DNA from: Chryseobacterium camelliae
GTDB taxonomy: Bacteria > Bacteroidota > Bacteroidia > Flavobacteriales > Weeksellaceae
Reading direction: 5' to 3'
Assembly: GCF_027920545.1 (NCBI RefSeq)
Contig: NZ_CP115859.1
Coordinates: 3,210,001 to 3,274,000, forward strand
DNA: 64,000 nucleotides
In this document: in pieces, positions 8,057-17,198 of the stretch
Position numbering within the stretch: the stretch's first letter is position 1
How the letters are laid out: every line of letters begins with the position of its first letter
Position numbers and translations under genes: made by a program
Notes under the pieces: generated by a model
What the model was told of the DNA's origin: nothing
The model's input: only the letters and a program-made list of their open reading frames with translations
Database searches by the model: none

Positions 8057-10345
8057 TTACGGATTAGAAATAATCAGTGTAGATGGTATGTCAGACAGCC
8101 ATAAACTTTTGGTATCGATCATATTTTTCCAGCTTTTACTGCTGATAAGCATTAAGTCCTGGGAATTTAAAAACTCACTTTCAATTTTCTTTTCGTTATA
8201 CAAAGTGATGTGATTAGGAGCTACCTGTTCTATGCTTCTTATTAATTCCTTTACTTCAATATTATTACGGATTTGTCCCGCAACATCAAGAATAATAACC
8301 TGAGAATTGTTGTTGTTAATTAATCTTTTAGCATATTCTAACAAATAAAAATCACTTAAATTGAAAATAGGAACAAATACTTTATCTGCAGACCTGAACT
8401 CTTTTTCAACCAAAACACCCACCGGAATATGAGCTTTATCCAAAATTTGTAAAGTAAGATCATCAAAAGGAGAGTTGTTGAAAATATTGCTTTTGCCTTT
8501 TACCGTATTCAGAAGCTTTTCAGGATTGATAATTTTAGTTGTGAAACCTAATAATCTGCCTAATAAACTTCCTTCATACATCGATTTTCCAAGCATGATA
8601 AGAAGAAGATCATAATTTCCTTTATTCGTAATATTCGTCAGATCACTTTCAACATCTGTAGAAGCTTTGAAAAGCGTAGTTACCTCAAGCTGAAGATCAT
8701 GGGAGGTTTCAATAATGTTTTTGAACTGTTCCTTTTCATAATTTTCTATATCAAAAGCATGAAGCTCATCAATAGGAGCAATATTCATTGCGGTCACACT
8801 TTTGTTTCCGTTCATCTTGCGGGTAAAATTATCTGCAAGCTTCAGCAGCTTACTTCCGGATTTTGCCGTTTCGAAAGATAAAAGAACCCTGTATTTTGAA
8901 TCATTTTCTTCTTTGGCTTCATCTTCGATCATCGACTTTTTTCCTTTGAAAAGATAATTAATGAGATCGAGGCACGGCCCGGTCATAAAAGTGGTAAATA
9001 ACGCCATGATCACCAACAGCGTAAACAGCTCAGGTCCTAAAACTCCTAAATCATATCCGATATTCAATACAATAAGCTCCGTAAGACCTCTTGTATTCAT
9101 TAAAGCACCTATGGTGAGACTGTCTTTCCAGCTTATATTCAGGAATCTTGCTGTGAGTGCGCTTCCTACGAATTTTCCGATAACGGCTGTCAGAATGATA
9201 AATCCTCCGACTTTCCAAAGATGAGGATCATTCAGTAGCCCGATTTGCGTTCTTAACCCTGTGAATACAAAGAAAAGAGGAAGCAATAATACCAACGCCA
9301 CATCTTCTACTTTTTCGATGAAAAGACTTCTGAATTTTACATTTTCAGGCATAATCGCTCCTGCCATAAATGCACCGAAAAGAGCATGAATTCCTATAAC
9401 TTCTGTGGCATACGATGAAATAATCAGAATTAAGAAAAATACAGCCACCAATGCTTTGCTTATAAATCCTTTTCCTTTTTGTGATTCCGCAATTCTGGTC
9501 AAAAATGGTCGTACAGCTTTAATCATGATGAAAACATACAGAATGGCCATCAAAATAACGAATACCGAGCCTGAGAAAGATCCTGCTTTTACAATAGCGA
9601 TAACGGCTGCCAGAATACACCATGCCGTAATATCATCGGCTGCAGCGCAGGTAATGACCACGGTTCCTATTTTGGTTTTATGTAAGTTCCTTTCCTGAAC
9701 AATTCTTGCCAAAACCGGAAATGCCGTGATACTCATTGCAATGGCTATAAATAAGGCAAAAGAACTAAACTGAATGCCATCCGGAGCAAATTCCTTATAA
9801 ATAAAGTAAGAAAGTCCAACTCCCAAAGCAAAAGGAATGATGATACTTGCGTGGCTGATCACTACAGCATCGTGCGCTTTTTTTCTTAAAACGCTTAAAT
9901 CCAGCTCCATTCCAACAATATACATGAACAGAATAAGACCAATCTGGCTTAAAAACTGGAGATTTCCTAAAGATTCTTTAGGGAAAATAAATGCTGAAAG
10001 TTCAGGGAAATAAAGCCCGAAAAGTGAAGGTCCTAAAACAATACCGGCAATCATTTCGCCGATTACGGAAGGTTGCTTTAGTTTAACACAAATCCATCCG
10101 AAAAGTTTTGCCACCATAATGATGGTCACGACCTGAGCCAAAAGCAGTGCCAAAGGATGATGAAGATTCGTCATGAATGAATCGGCGAAATTTCCCCACA
10201 TCGTTTGCCCTGTTGCTTTGCTTGGAGCAATATTTTCTCCGATTTCCAATGTTTTACCCTCAACAAAAAACCAATACATCAAGCACGAGAAAAATGCGAT
10301 GGTACTGATGTAGAAAATAATATTTTTATATTTTCCCAAATTCAT
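8057..10345 (-). CDS. Cation:proton antiporter (CPA2, KefB/Na+-H+ exchanger type)
   Basis: A 762-residue inner-membrane protein. Residues 1-45 hold one TM helix and a periplasmic stretch; about 55-460 is the Na_H_Exchanger domain with 11-13 hydrophobic helices, including GEMIAGIVLGPSLFG, DDITAW and NTRGLTELIVL, which are CPA2 hallmarks. The last ~280 residues are soluble and contain two Usp-like segments instead of the usual KTN/TrkA_N domain, so gating is probably not by NAD(H) binding to an RCK domain. Expected role: monovalent cation/H+ exchange for pH or osmotic control. The ion (K+ or Na+) cannot be told from sequence. It is a single-gene transcript. Confidence 0.9.
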   Translation of the reverse strand: MNLGKYKNIIFYISTIAFFSCLMYWFFVEGKTLEIGENIAPSKATGQTMWGNFADSFMTNLHHPLALLLAQVVTIIMVAKLFGWICVKLKQPSVIGEMIAGIVLGPSLFGLYFPELSAFIFPKESLGNLQFLSQIGLILFMYIVGMELDLSVLRKKAHDAVVISHASIIIPFALGVGLSYFIYKEFAPDGIQFSSFALFIAIAMSITAFPVLARIVQERNLHKTKIGTVVITCAAADDITAWCILAAVIAIVKAGSFSGSVFVILMAILYVFIMIKAVRPFLTRIAESQKGKGFISKALVAVFFLILIISSYATEVIGIHALFGAFMAGAIMPENVKFRSLFIEKVEDVALVLLLPLFFVFTGLRTQIGLLNDPHLWKVGGFIILTAVIGKFVGSALTARFLNISWKDSLTIGALMNTRGLTELIVLNIGYDLGVLGPELFTLLVIMALFTTFMTGPCLDLINYLFKGKKSMIEDEAKEENDSKYRVLLSFETAKSGSKLLKLADNFTRKMNGNKSVTAMNIAPIDELHAFDIENYEKEQFKNIIETSHDLQLEVTTLFKASTDVESDLTNITNKGNYDLLLIMLGKSMYEGSLLGRLLGFTTKIINPEKLLNTVKGKSNIFNNSPFDDLTLQILDKAHIPVGVLVEKEFRSADKVFVPIFNLSDFYLLEYAKRLINNNNSQVIILDVAGQIRNNIEVKELIRSIEQVAPNHITLYNEKKIESEFLNSQDLMLISSKSWKNMIDTKSLWLSDIPSTLIISNP

Positions 10346-10425
10346 AACCGAGTTTATTTTTAAAGTGTAAATTTCTTAAGAATATATGGATGACACGAAT
10401 TAAATTTTTTAAAATGTAATCAATG

Positions 10426-10581
10426 TCAAGAATAATGTAATGAAAATCTATTTGAGGGAATACCCAAACCGGCTCCTATTTTCCAGGCTCCGTTATGCGT
10501 TGAAGTTTTAGCATTGTGAACACCAGAATCTGCAGATCAGTCTTTGTGAACGACCATTAAACCAGTTCCAAGAGTTGGCAT
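10426..10581 (-). pseudogene. Possible remnant of a secreted or outer-membrane protein gene
   Basis: In the 267-base gap upstream of the antiporter, one minus-strand frame reads MPTLGTGLMVVHKD, a TGA stop, then SADSGVHNAKTSTHNGAWKI and GAGLGIPSNRFSLHYS before a second stop. The composition is protein-like and unlike the surrounding intergenic DNA, but no full gene or family is recognised. It may be a decayed C-terminal fragment, or chance. Confidence 0.3.
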
Positions 10582-10612
10582 ACTGTGGTGAAACCTGAAA
10601 TATTTGAAAAAA

Positions 10613-11323
10613 CTACTTTCCAAACATTTCCATTAAGGCGTTTTTATAAGTTTCTCCGATCTGAAGTTTGAGAAAATGTTCTCCTTCGACAGCAATTGTT
10701 GTAATGATTTCATTGGTCGAGAAAACTTTGATGGATGATAAAGCGATGATTTCTTTTTTATTAACCTGAGCAAAATCTTTTGAAGGCAGCATTTCCAAAA
10801 GGTTTTTAAAGCTGAGATTTTTTAAAACAATGGTTGTTCCGTCGTTGAGAATGATATCTTTGTCCCGGCTGTCAATTTCAGATGTCTTGATGTAGGCGAT
10901 CTGTTCTGTAAAAATAACGGTTTTACCGATATTGGTATTCCATTCGATAAGGTTTTTCTTGTGAGAGCTTTGAAGCAGTTCGGTAGCTTTTTTAAAAGCC
11001 TGTATCAGCCGTTCTTTTTTTATAGGTTTTCTTACGTAGTCGACCACATTCAGATCAAATGCTTCGGCGGCGTATTCTTTATAAGCGGTGGTGAAAATAA
11101 TTTTTTTTGAACCTGAAATCAATTCTGCAACCTGCAAACCGTTTATTCCCGGCATTTCGATGTCTAAAATGCATACATTGCAATCAAGATTGTCGATTTC
11201 GTTTAAGAAAATTCTGGGATCGTTAAATGCCCTTACTACTTCAACATTTTCGATTTGTTCACATAGAAGTTTTAAGTAGCTGATTGCCAGTAATTCATCA
11301 TCAAGAATAACGCATTTTATCAT
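10613..11323 (-). CDS. LytTR-family response regulator
   Basis: A 236-residue LytR/AlgR-type regulator. The receiver domain (1-115) has the acidic pair Asp8/Asp9, phospho-acceptor Asp54 in CILDIEMPG, Thr79 and Lys99 in VRKP. The C-terminal LytTR DNA-binding domain (about 135-235) contains IAYIKTSEIDSRDKDIIL and FAQVNKKEIIALSSI. It overlaps the upstream histidine kinase gene by 23 bases, so the two are translationally coupled partners. LytTR regulators bind paired direct repeats; no target is evident nearby. Confidence 0.93.
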   Translation of the reverse strand: MIKCVILDDELLAISYLKLLCEQIENVEVVRAFNDPRIFLNEIDNLDCNVCILDIEMPGINGLQVAELISGSKKIIFTTAYKEYAAEAFDLNVVDYVRKPIKKERLIQAFKKATELLQSSHKKNLIEWNTNIGKTVIFTEQIAYIKTSEIDSRDKDIILNDGTTIVLKNLSFKNLLEMLPSKDFAQVNKKEIIALSSIKVFSTNEIITTIAVEGEHFLKLQIGETYKNALMEMFGK

Positions 11324-12071
11324 AGAATTCTCCGAGATTGATTTTTAATTCTGCCGTGAATATACCGTTTTTTGAGTTTTTCTGAAGCGAATAATGATTG
11401 CTGTAAATCATTTTTAACCGCTGATCCAGAGACTGGCTTCCGAAACCGCTTTTCTCCTTCTCCAATACATTCTTCAGAGAAGCTTTATTGCTGACTTTCA
11501 TTGTGAAAATACCTTGTTCAAGCTCTAGTTGAATAGAAATAAATGAATCTGAGGCGAGAAAATCTGTGTGCTTAAAAGCATTTTCGATCAAATCCACAGA
11601 AATCAAGGGAGCAAAAACTCTCTCTTCGTAAATTTCCTCAGATTTATTGATTTTAGACTTGATCCTGAAATCGAAAAGAGGGTTCACTTTTATTTTATTA
11701 ATCTCAATTAAGCTTAAAGCGAAATTCAGTTCTTCTTTCGGACTTACAAACTTATTGTTGCTTTCGTATAAAATATAATCCAGAACATTTGCAAGTTTAT
11801 CTAGTGACATATACGTCTGATAAGCGTGTGACTGAACGGAATTCAGGATGTTTTTGAACAAATGAGGATTCAGTTTGGTACCAATATGTTCGAGCTGAAC
11901 TTCGTTTAATCTTTGCTGGATTATTTTATTCGCTTCAGAAAGTTTAGCGTTTTTAATCTTAAATTTCTGATTTTGACTGAATAAATAAATGCTTACCGTT
12001 GCAAAAAAGAAAATAGCAAATACTCCAATGAATATCAGATAATCATGAATCATGTAGTAATTGCCATCCAT
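11301..12071 (-). CDS. LytS-type sensor histidine kinase (His_kinase family)
   Basis: A 256-residue kinase with a single N-terminal TM helix (about 10-30), a short coiled coil (about 35-62) and no sensor domain. The phospho-acceptor region reads LNPHLFKNILNS (His70), whereas most family members read NPHFLFN. The N-box is ENAFKH (Asn164) and the G-box SGFGSQSLDQRL (about 208-219). It phosphorylates the overlapping LytTR regulator. Lacking a periplasmic domain, it probably senses membrane state or works with an unlinked sensor. Met7 is an alternative start. Confidence 0.9.
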   Translation of the reverse strand: MDGNYYMIHDYLIFIGVFAIFFFATVSIYLFSQNQKFKIKNAKLSEANKIIQQRLNEVQLEHIGTKLNPHLFKNILNSVQSHAYQTYMSLDKLANVLDYILYESNNKFVSPKEELNFALSLIEINKIKVNPLFDFRIKSKINKSEEIYEERVFAPLISVDLIENAFKHTDFLASDSFISIQLELEQGIFTMKVSNKASLKNVLEKEKSGFGSQSLDQRLKMIYSNHYSLQKNSKNGIFTAELKINLGEFYDKMRYS

Positions 12072-12115
12072 TGAATTAAAATATTTTTCTTTATTTAAAG
12101 GTTTAATATTTGTGA

Positions 12116-12142
12116 TGTCATGCTGAGCGGAGTCGAAGCATC
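12116..12142. repeat. Single REP-like arm (TGTCATnCTGA family)
   Basis: TGTCATGCTGAGCGGAGTCG and the following AAGCATC resemble one arm of the TGTCATTCTGA...GAAGAATCT repeat that occurs as inverted pairs at 23661-23736 and 42385-42665. Confidence 0.5.
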
Positions 12143-12153
12143 TTTTTTATTTA

Positions 12154-12230
12154 AACGCAAGTTTTAATAAGATAATTGATTAAAAAGGAACAAAGGCATA
12201 ATGCTTCGCAAAGCAAGCTTATCTTTGTTT
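12154..12230 (-). repeat. Partial copy of the AACGCAA/TTGCGTT-ended intergenic element
   Basis: The end AAACGCAAG and the inner block ATGCTTCGCAAAGCAAGCTT match, in reverse orientation, the ends and core of the fuller elements at 19500-19651 and 57741-57890. This copy is shortened to about 77 bases. Confidence 0.5.
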
Positions 12231-12235
12231 ACCTT

Positions 12236-12607
12236 TTACTTCAACTTCTTCAAAGAATTCAAAGTTACCGTTTCCTCACATTTTTCGTAGGTGATTTCGT
12301 AAACAGGGCTTTTTTCAGGATAGGTCAAAAGATAATCCGGGCACGGCTTTTTTTGAGCGTGGCTTCTGTCAAAATCTACTTTTCCTTTAGTAATGATACT
12401 GTCTTTTAAGAATTTTTCATCGATTTTCAAGGTATTCATTTCAGCTTTAAAAGTTTCGGAATATTTGAAATCTTTAGATAAGGTCTCTGCAATTACACGG
12501 CTGTTGGGAAGATATCCGCTGCAGCTTGCTCCTTTTTTATTTAAGACAAAAAATACAATAGCTAGTCCCGGAATGAGACCTATTAAGTAGAATTTAAGTT
12601 TTTTCAT
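12236..12607 (-). CDS. Hypothetical membrane-anchored protein
   Basis: A 123-residue protein of unknown function. An N-terminal hydrophobic helix (about 5-22, FYLIGLIPGLAIVFFVL) looks like an uncleaved anchor, putting the rest outside the inner membrane. There are three cysteines in the soluble part (SCSGY, KPCPDY, EKCEE), so a disulfide is possible. No family is recognised. It is monocistronic, between the kinase and the AlaDh/PNT gene. Confidence 0.7.
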   Translation of the reverse strand: MKKLKFYLIGLIPGLAIVFFVLNKKGASCSGYLPNSRVIAETLSKDFKYSETFKAEMNTLKIDEKFLKDSIITKGKVDFDRSHAQKKPCPDYLLTYPEKSPVYEITYEKCEETVTLNSLKKLK

Positions 12608-12682
12608 GCGTAGATGTTACGGTTTTAAAGGAGATAGGAACCAATCTATTGAGATCTATGTTTCCTGACCTTCACAATTTCA

Positions 12683-13876
12683 TTAGAAAATTAAAAGATT
12701 GATATCATGATAAGTAAGTCCGAAACGGTCGCAAATGATTTTCTTAGTATGTCTTCCTTTGTACATATAAAGACTTTGCTTCATTTCATTTTTGCGAACC
12801 AGCATATTTTCGAAACCGCCTTCTTCGTCGTAATTTAAAATATAGGAAAGGAAGAAATTGGAAATGGCCTTTGTAGTGGTTCTCGGCATTCTTGAGGTAA
12901 GATTCGGAAGTCCGCAATGAATGACACCGTGCTTGATCACGTAAGGATCTTCCATAGTGGTGAGTTCGGAAGTTTCAATGACTTTTCCGTTATCGATTGT
13001 GATATCAATAATCACACTTCCTTTTTTCATTTTCATCACCATGTCTTCTGTCACGATCGGCGTCATATTCAGCCTTGGAAGGGCACCGATCACAACATCA
13101 GCTCTTCTTAATGCTTTACGGAGTTCTTTTGGATCTATAATGGAGGTGGGAACTCTGCTGTCTACCAACGTATGAAGCCTTCTTAATTTGGAAAGTGAAT
13201 TGTCGAAAACTCTTACACTTGCTCCTAAACCTATGGCTGCTTTTGTTGAGAATTCTCCTACAATTCCGGCTCCTAAAATGACCACTTCAGCCGGTCTTAC
13301 ACCTGTAATTCCCCCTAACATCAAACCGTTTGACAGGGCCAGTAATTCGGAAGCGTAAAGAATGGAAACCGTTCCTGCGATTTCTCCTACCAATCGTACC
13401 AGAGAGAGTTGTTTATATTCATCAACAATGAATTCAAAAGCAATGGCATTTACTTTTTTCTCTGCCAGTTTTAGAAAATAATCCTTATCTCGCAGATTGA
13501 TTTGAAGTGCGGAAACCAAATAGGTATTCGGTCTCATAAACTCAATTTCATCTTCTGTTGGCGGATTGACTTTTAAAATTAAATCTTGCCCAAATGCTTC
13601 TTTCGGATCGTTTGTTATCCGGGCGCCCGATTCAGCATATTGTAAATCTGTAAAAAACGAGCCTTGTCCGGCTCCGGCTTCTATAATAATTTCATGACCA
13701 TGTTCTACCAAAACCTGCACAGCATCTGGTGTAATACAGGTTCTCCTTTCATTAAGGCAGGTTTCCTTCGGAATTCCTATGCTGAATTGTTTACCTTTTT
13801 TAATCACCTCAAGCTTTTCTGCCTTTGGGATAAGTTCCTCTTCAGTAAAAGGAGTGAAAATATTTGTAGTACTCAT
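12683..13876 (-). CDS. ald: Alanine dehydrogenase (AlaDh/PNT family)
   Basis: A 397-residue member of the alanine dehydrogenase / transhydrogenase-alpha family. The N-terminal domain contains IGIPKETCLNERRTCITPDA (residues 33-52) and the NAD-binding domain VVILGAGIVGEFSTKAAIGL. Databases usually call this orthologue alanine dehydrogenase (L-alanine to pyruvate plus ammonia). However, the stretch after the conserved Lys reads KVNPPTEDEI...YLVSALQIN, closer to PntA (KVNAP...LVSF) than to the YLHLA motif of characterised Ald, so the catalytic His is not where expected. The substrate is therefore less certain than the fold. It is followed by no pntB gene. Confidence 0.8.
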   Translation of the reverse strand: MSTTNIFTPFTEEELIPKAEKLEVIKKGKQFSIGIPKETCLNERRTCITPDAVQVLVEHGHEIIIEAGAGQGSFFTDLQYAESGARITNDPKEAFGQDLILKVNPPTEDEIEFMRPNTYLVSALQINLRDKDYFLKLAEKKVNAIAFEFIVDEYKQLSLVRLVGEIAGTVSILYASELLALSNGLMLGGITGVRPAEVVILGAGIVGEFSTKAAIGLGASVRVFDNSLSKLRRLHTLVDSRVPTSIIDPKELRKALRRADVVIGALPRLNMTPIVTEDMVMKMKKGSVIIDITIDNGKVIETSELTTMEDPYVIKHGVIHCGLPNLTSRMPRTTTKAISNFFLSYILNYDEEGGFENMLVRKNEMKQSLYMYKGRHTKKIICDRFGLTYHDINLLIF

Positions 13877-13940
13877 TTTAAATTATATCTTACAGATAAT
13901 TATTTTATAATTGAATTCAGTAAGCAAAGATACATAATAT

Positions 13941-14348
13941 TTACTCGAATGAGATTTCTCTGCTTTCACCTGTATTGATGATGCTCATTTCGTGGTATTT
14001 AAGTCCGTAAAGCTCGTCTTCATATACTTCCGGCCATTCGATGATACAAAGAAAAGCGTTGTCTAAATATTCTTCAATCCCAATATCGTACACTTCTTCG
14101 ATGTTTTTCAAACGATACAGATCGAAATGATAAATTTTTCCTTTAGGAGTATTGTATTCGTTCACAATAGAATAAGTAGGAGAGTTGACTTCGTCATGAC
14201 TTCCTAAGCTTTTAAGTAAAAACTGGGTGAAAGTAGTTTTTCCGGCTCCTAAGTTCCCTTTTAATAAGAGAATATTATGTTGTAACTGAGGAATAATGCT
14301 GTCAACTATTTCTTGCCAGTCTTCAATCGTATGTATCGTATAATTCAT
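13941..14348 (-). CDS. tsaE: tRNA threonylcarbamoyladenosine biosynthesis ATPase TsaE
   Basis: A 135-residue P-loop protein with Walker A GNLGAGKTTF at 31-40, the switch-like segment SPTYSIVNEY, and the family signature HFDLYRLKNIEEVYDIGIEEY ending in the IIEWPEV motif. TsaE drives the TsaB-TsaD-TsaE complex that makes t6A37 on ANN-decoding tRNAs. Length is normal. Its start codon overlaps the stop of the upstream gene (TAATG), so the two are coupled. Confidence 0.95.
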   Translation of the reverse strand: MNYTIHTIEDWQEIVDSIIPQLQHNILLLKGNLGAGKTTFTQFLLKSLGSHDEVNSPTYSIVNEYNTPKGKIYHFDLYRLKNIEEVYDIGIEEYLDNAFLCIIEWPEVYEDELYGLKYHEMSIINTGESREISFE

Positions 14349-14953
14349 TATCGAGTTGAATTTTTTAAATATAAATAATTAAAATATTGAGCTTTAGTTT
14401 CAGCATGTTCGTGGTATCTATTCCTGTTGTTTTTGACAGGATTTTCATAAAGTGCAAGAATTTCACTCATTTCCAGAGTACTCAAATTTTCAACATTTTT
14501 ATTAAATAGTGATTTTGAAACCTGTTCTATTCCTCGTCTGCCTTCTAAAAAGTCAAAATTACTGAAATTAAAATTTAAACAATCTCTTTGATTATATTTG
14601 TGCTCTATATATCTGGCAACCAAAAAGTAATCTATTGCAGTTTTATTTTTAATATCTATTCTTGGAAAAAGACTGTAAGCCATTTGGTTACAAGGACATT
14701 CTTTTCTACTAGTGCGAGAATTTAAAATCGTATGAGATATGAGTCCCCATGAGTTTTCGGATAGGGAATTTGGATAAATGATATTATAAAAATTAGTGAA
14801 ATTTTCAGGCAGTTTTTTACTGCTTCTAATACTAAATGTAATTATACGCTTATCGGTTGTATCTAAAATGAATCTTCCTCCAAATTCCAGATATAAAATA
14901 AATAGAACTAAGATAGTAAGCAAAAGCAGCAAATTTCTTTTTAAGTACTTCAT
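14348..14953 (-). CDS. Hypothetical membrane-anchored protein
   Basis: About 201 residues from the ATG at 14953; a TTG at 14977 would add eight residues, but the ATG directly precedes the basic-hydrophobic segment MKYLKRNLLLLLTILVLFIL, a single TM anchor. The rest is predicted outside the inner membrane, with two cysteines in RKECPCNQM and one further on. No family is recognised. The stop overlaps the tsaE start, but no functional link is known. Confidence 0.7.
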   Translation of the reverse strand: MKYLKRNLLLLLTILVLFILYLEFGGRFILDTTDKRIITFSIRSSKKLPENFTNFYNIIYPNSLSENSWGLISHTILNSRTSRKECPCNQMAYSLFPRIDIKNKTAIDYFLVARYIEHKYNQRDCLNFNFSNFDFLEGRRGIEQVSKSLFNKNVENLSTLEMSEILALYENPVKNNRNRYHEHAETKAQYFNYLYLKNSTR

Positions 14954-15095
14954 AAATTGTAAATAATGAGGTCTCAAATTTTTTTCTCAAAAATAATTAA
15001 ACAAAGTGATTTAAAATCAAAATTTTACTATTATCAAGATTTAAACTTCAGTTTTTACAGATAAATTTCTATATAAAATTACCTATTTTTACAAC

Positions 15096-17081
15096 ATGAT
15101 TTCCAAACAGACCATAGATAAGATATTCTCAACAATCCGTGTAGAGGAGATTGTGGGTGAATATGTGCAGCTGAAAAGGGCAGGGTCTAATTATAAGGGA
15201 CTCAGTCCGTTCCATGATGAAAAGACACCGAGTTTTGTAGTTTCTGCGGCTAAGCAGATTTGGAAAGATTTCTCAACCGGAAAAGGAGGAACAGCGATTT
15301 CTTTCTTAATGGAAATTGAGAACTTCACTTATCCGGAAGCACTTCGTCACGCCGCAAAAAAATACGGAATCGAGATTGAGGAAGATCAGAAAGATTTTTC
15401 CGAAGAAGCTAAAAATGCACAGTCAGAAAGAGATTTACTATATAAAGTCCATGAAGTGGCGAATGATTATTTCCAAAATTTTCTTTGGGAAGTTGAAGAG
15501 GGAAAATCCATCGGACTGTCTTATTTCAAAGAGCGTGAGCTTCGTGATGATATCATTAAAAAATTTCAGCTCGGGTATTCTCCTGAAAAGAAAAATGCTT
15601 TTACAGCATATGCATTGGAGAAAGGATATTCAAAAGAAATTCTAGAAAAATCCGGACTTTCTATCTTTCCTGAAAATACACCGGCAGGAGTTGATCGTTT
15701 TCGTGAGAGAGTAATTTTTCCGATTCACAGTTTTTCGGGAAGAGTGTTGGGGTTTGGAGCCAGAATCCTTAAAAATAATGTCAAAACTGCAAAATATCTC
15801 AATTCTCCGGAGACCGAAATTTATCATAAATCAAACGTCCTTTATGGGTTAAACCAAAGCAAACAGGCGATTTCAAAAAAGAATGTCTGCCTTTTGGTGG
15901 AAGGATATATGGATGTGATTTCCCTTCATATGTCGGGAATTGAAAATGTAGTGGCAAGCTCCGGAACTTCTTTAACGACGGAGCAAATTAAATTAATCAA
16001 AAGACTAACGGAAAACGTTACTATTCTTTTTGATGGCGATAATGCAGGAATTAAAGCCAGTTTCAGAAGTATTGATATGCTTTTGACGGAAGGAATGAAC
16101 ATTCGTGTGCTGCTTTTCCCGGATGGAGATGATCCCGATTCTTTTGCACGAAAACATCCTCAGGAATATGTAGAGAAATTCATCGAAAATGAAGCGCTGG
16201 ATTTTATCGATTTTAAGGCTGAAATTCTTTTAAAAGAAGTCGGAAATGATCCGATTAAAAAGGCAGAAGCGATCAGAGATATTGTAAAATCGGTTGGTTT
16301 TGTTCAAAATGCTTTAAAAAGAGAGGTTTATTTAAAAGAAGTTTCGAATAAATTCGGACTTTCTGAGAAGAGCCTGTTCAATGAGCTGGATGTTCAGAGA
16401 CAGGTAACCCAAAATCAGAATCAGCATGTTCAGCAGCAAAAGGAAAGTACAGCTCCTGTAAAAATGGAGGTTGTTCCTTTGGACGAAGGAAAGGAAGATC
16501 CGTTTTTGTTTGAAGTTTTGTTCATGGAAAACAAATTGGTGGATCATATGCTGATGTTCGGGGACATTATTTTGAAAAGAAAGGATGATCACGACGAAGA
16601 ATATCAGATTACCGTGATCGAAGAAATTTTGCAGCATTTTGATGAAGAGCATTACGAATTTTTGGTAAAAGGAAATGAAATCATCATTAACCAGGTAAAA
16701 GAGGGAATTCAAAATGATGAGCTGAGAAGCGGAAACTTTTTTGTATCTTTTATGGACGAAGAGATTAGTTCAAAAGTGGTGGATGCACTCATTCCTTTGG
16801 ATGATCTTGAAAACTGGGCTTCCCGAAATATTTATCCGCCCAATTACGGGGATAAGATTGCAGAGCAGGTAAAAGGAGATGTCTTGCTTCATAAATACAG
16901 GTATATAGATTATTTAATAAAGCAAACGGCCAATGAGCTTGATGCATACAGCGATTCTGATCCTGTAAAATATTATGAGCTGATTCAAAAAATAACATTA
17001 CTGAAGCAAGCTTCAATTCGCCTGAACGATATTATTGAATATTCTCCGATCAAAGGAATCTACGTAGACAGGAAAAGATAA
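15096..17081 (+). CDS. dnaG: DNA primase DnaG
   Basis: A 661-residue bacterial primase that makes RNA primers at the fork. The N-terminal domain keeps the family pattern NYKGLSPFHDEKTPSF at 32-47, but the zinc ligands are altered: CPFH is SPFH (Ser37, His40 kept) and CFGCG is DFSTG (58-62), so a CHC2 zinc ribbon cannot form in the usual way. The Toprim domain is intact, with VEGYMDVI (Glu269) and FDGDNAG (Asp313, Asp315) and the later DGDDPDSF. The C-terminal ~220 residues are the helicase-binding region. A -7-like TATTTTTA lies only a few bases before the ATG. Confidence 0.97.
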   Translation: MISKQTIDKIFSTIRVEEIVGEYVQLKRAGSNYKGLSPFHDEKTPSFVVSAAKQIWKDFSTGKGGTAISFLMEIENFTYPEALRHAAKKYGIEIEEDQKDFSEEAKNAQSERDLLYKVHEVANDYFQNFLWEVEEGKSIGLSYFKERELRDDIIKKFQLGYSPEKKNAFTAYALEKGYSKEILEKSGLSIFPENTPAGVDRFRERVIFPIHSFSGRVLGFGARILKNNVKTAKYLNSPETEIYHKSNVLYGLNQSKQAISKKNVCLLVEGYMDVISLHMSGIENVVASSGTSLTTEQIKLIKRLTENVTILFDGDNAGIKASFRSIDMLLTEGMNIRVLLFPDGDDPDSFARKHPQEYVEKFIENEALDFIDFKAEILLKEVGNDPIKKAEAIRDIVKSVGFVQNALKREVYLKEVSNKFGLSEKSLFNELDVQRQVTQNQNQHVQQQKESTAPVKMEVVPLDEGKEDPFLFEVLFMENKLVDHMLMFGDIILKRKDDHDEEYQITVIEEILQHFDEEHYEFLVKGNEIIINQVKEGIQNDELRSGNFFVSFMDEEISSKVVDALIPLDDLENWASRNIYPPNYGDKIAEQVKGDVLLHKYRYIDYLIKQTANELDAYSDSDPVKYYELIQKITLLKQASIRLNDIIEYSPIKGIYVDRKR

Positions 17082-17198
17082 TTTCAGACAAACTGTTTAT
17101 TAATCATTGGTCTTCTGTGACAAAAAGTCTGATATAATTTTAGGAATAAAAGTTGTAATTTAAACTTCAGAAAAATTTAAAATAATACCAATAGAAAT

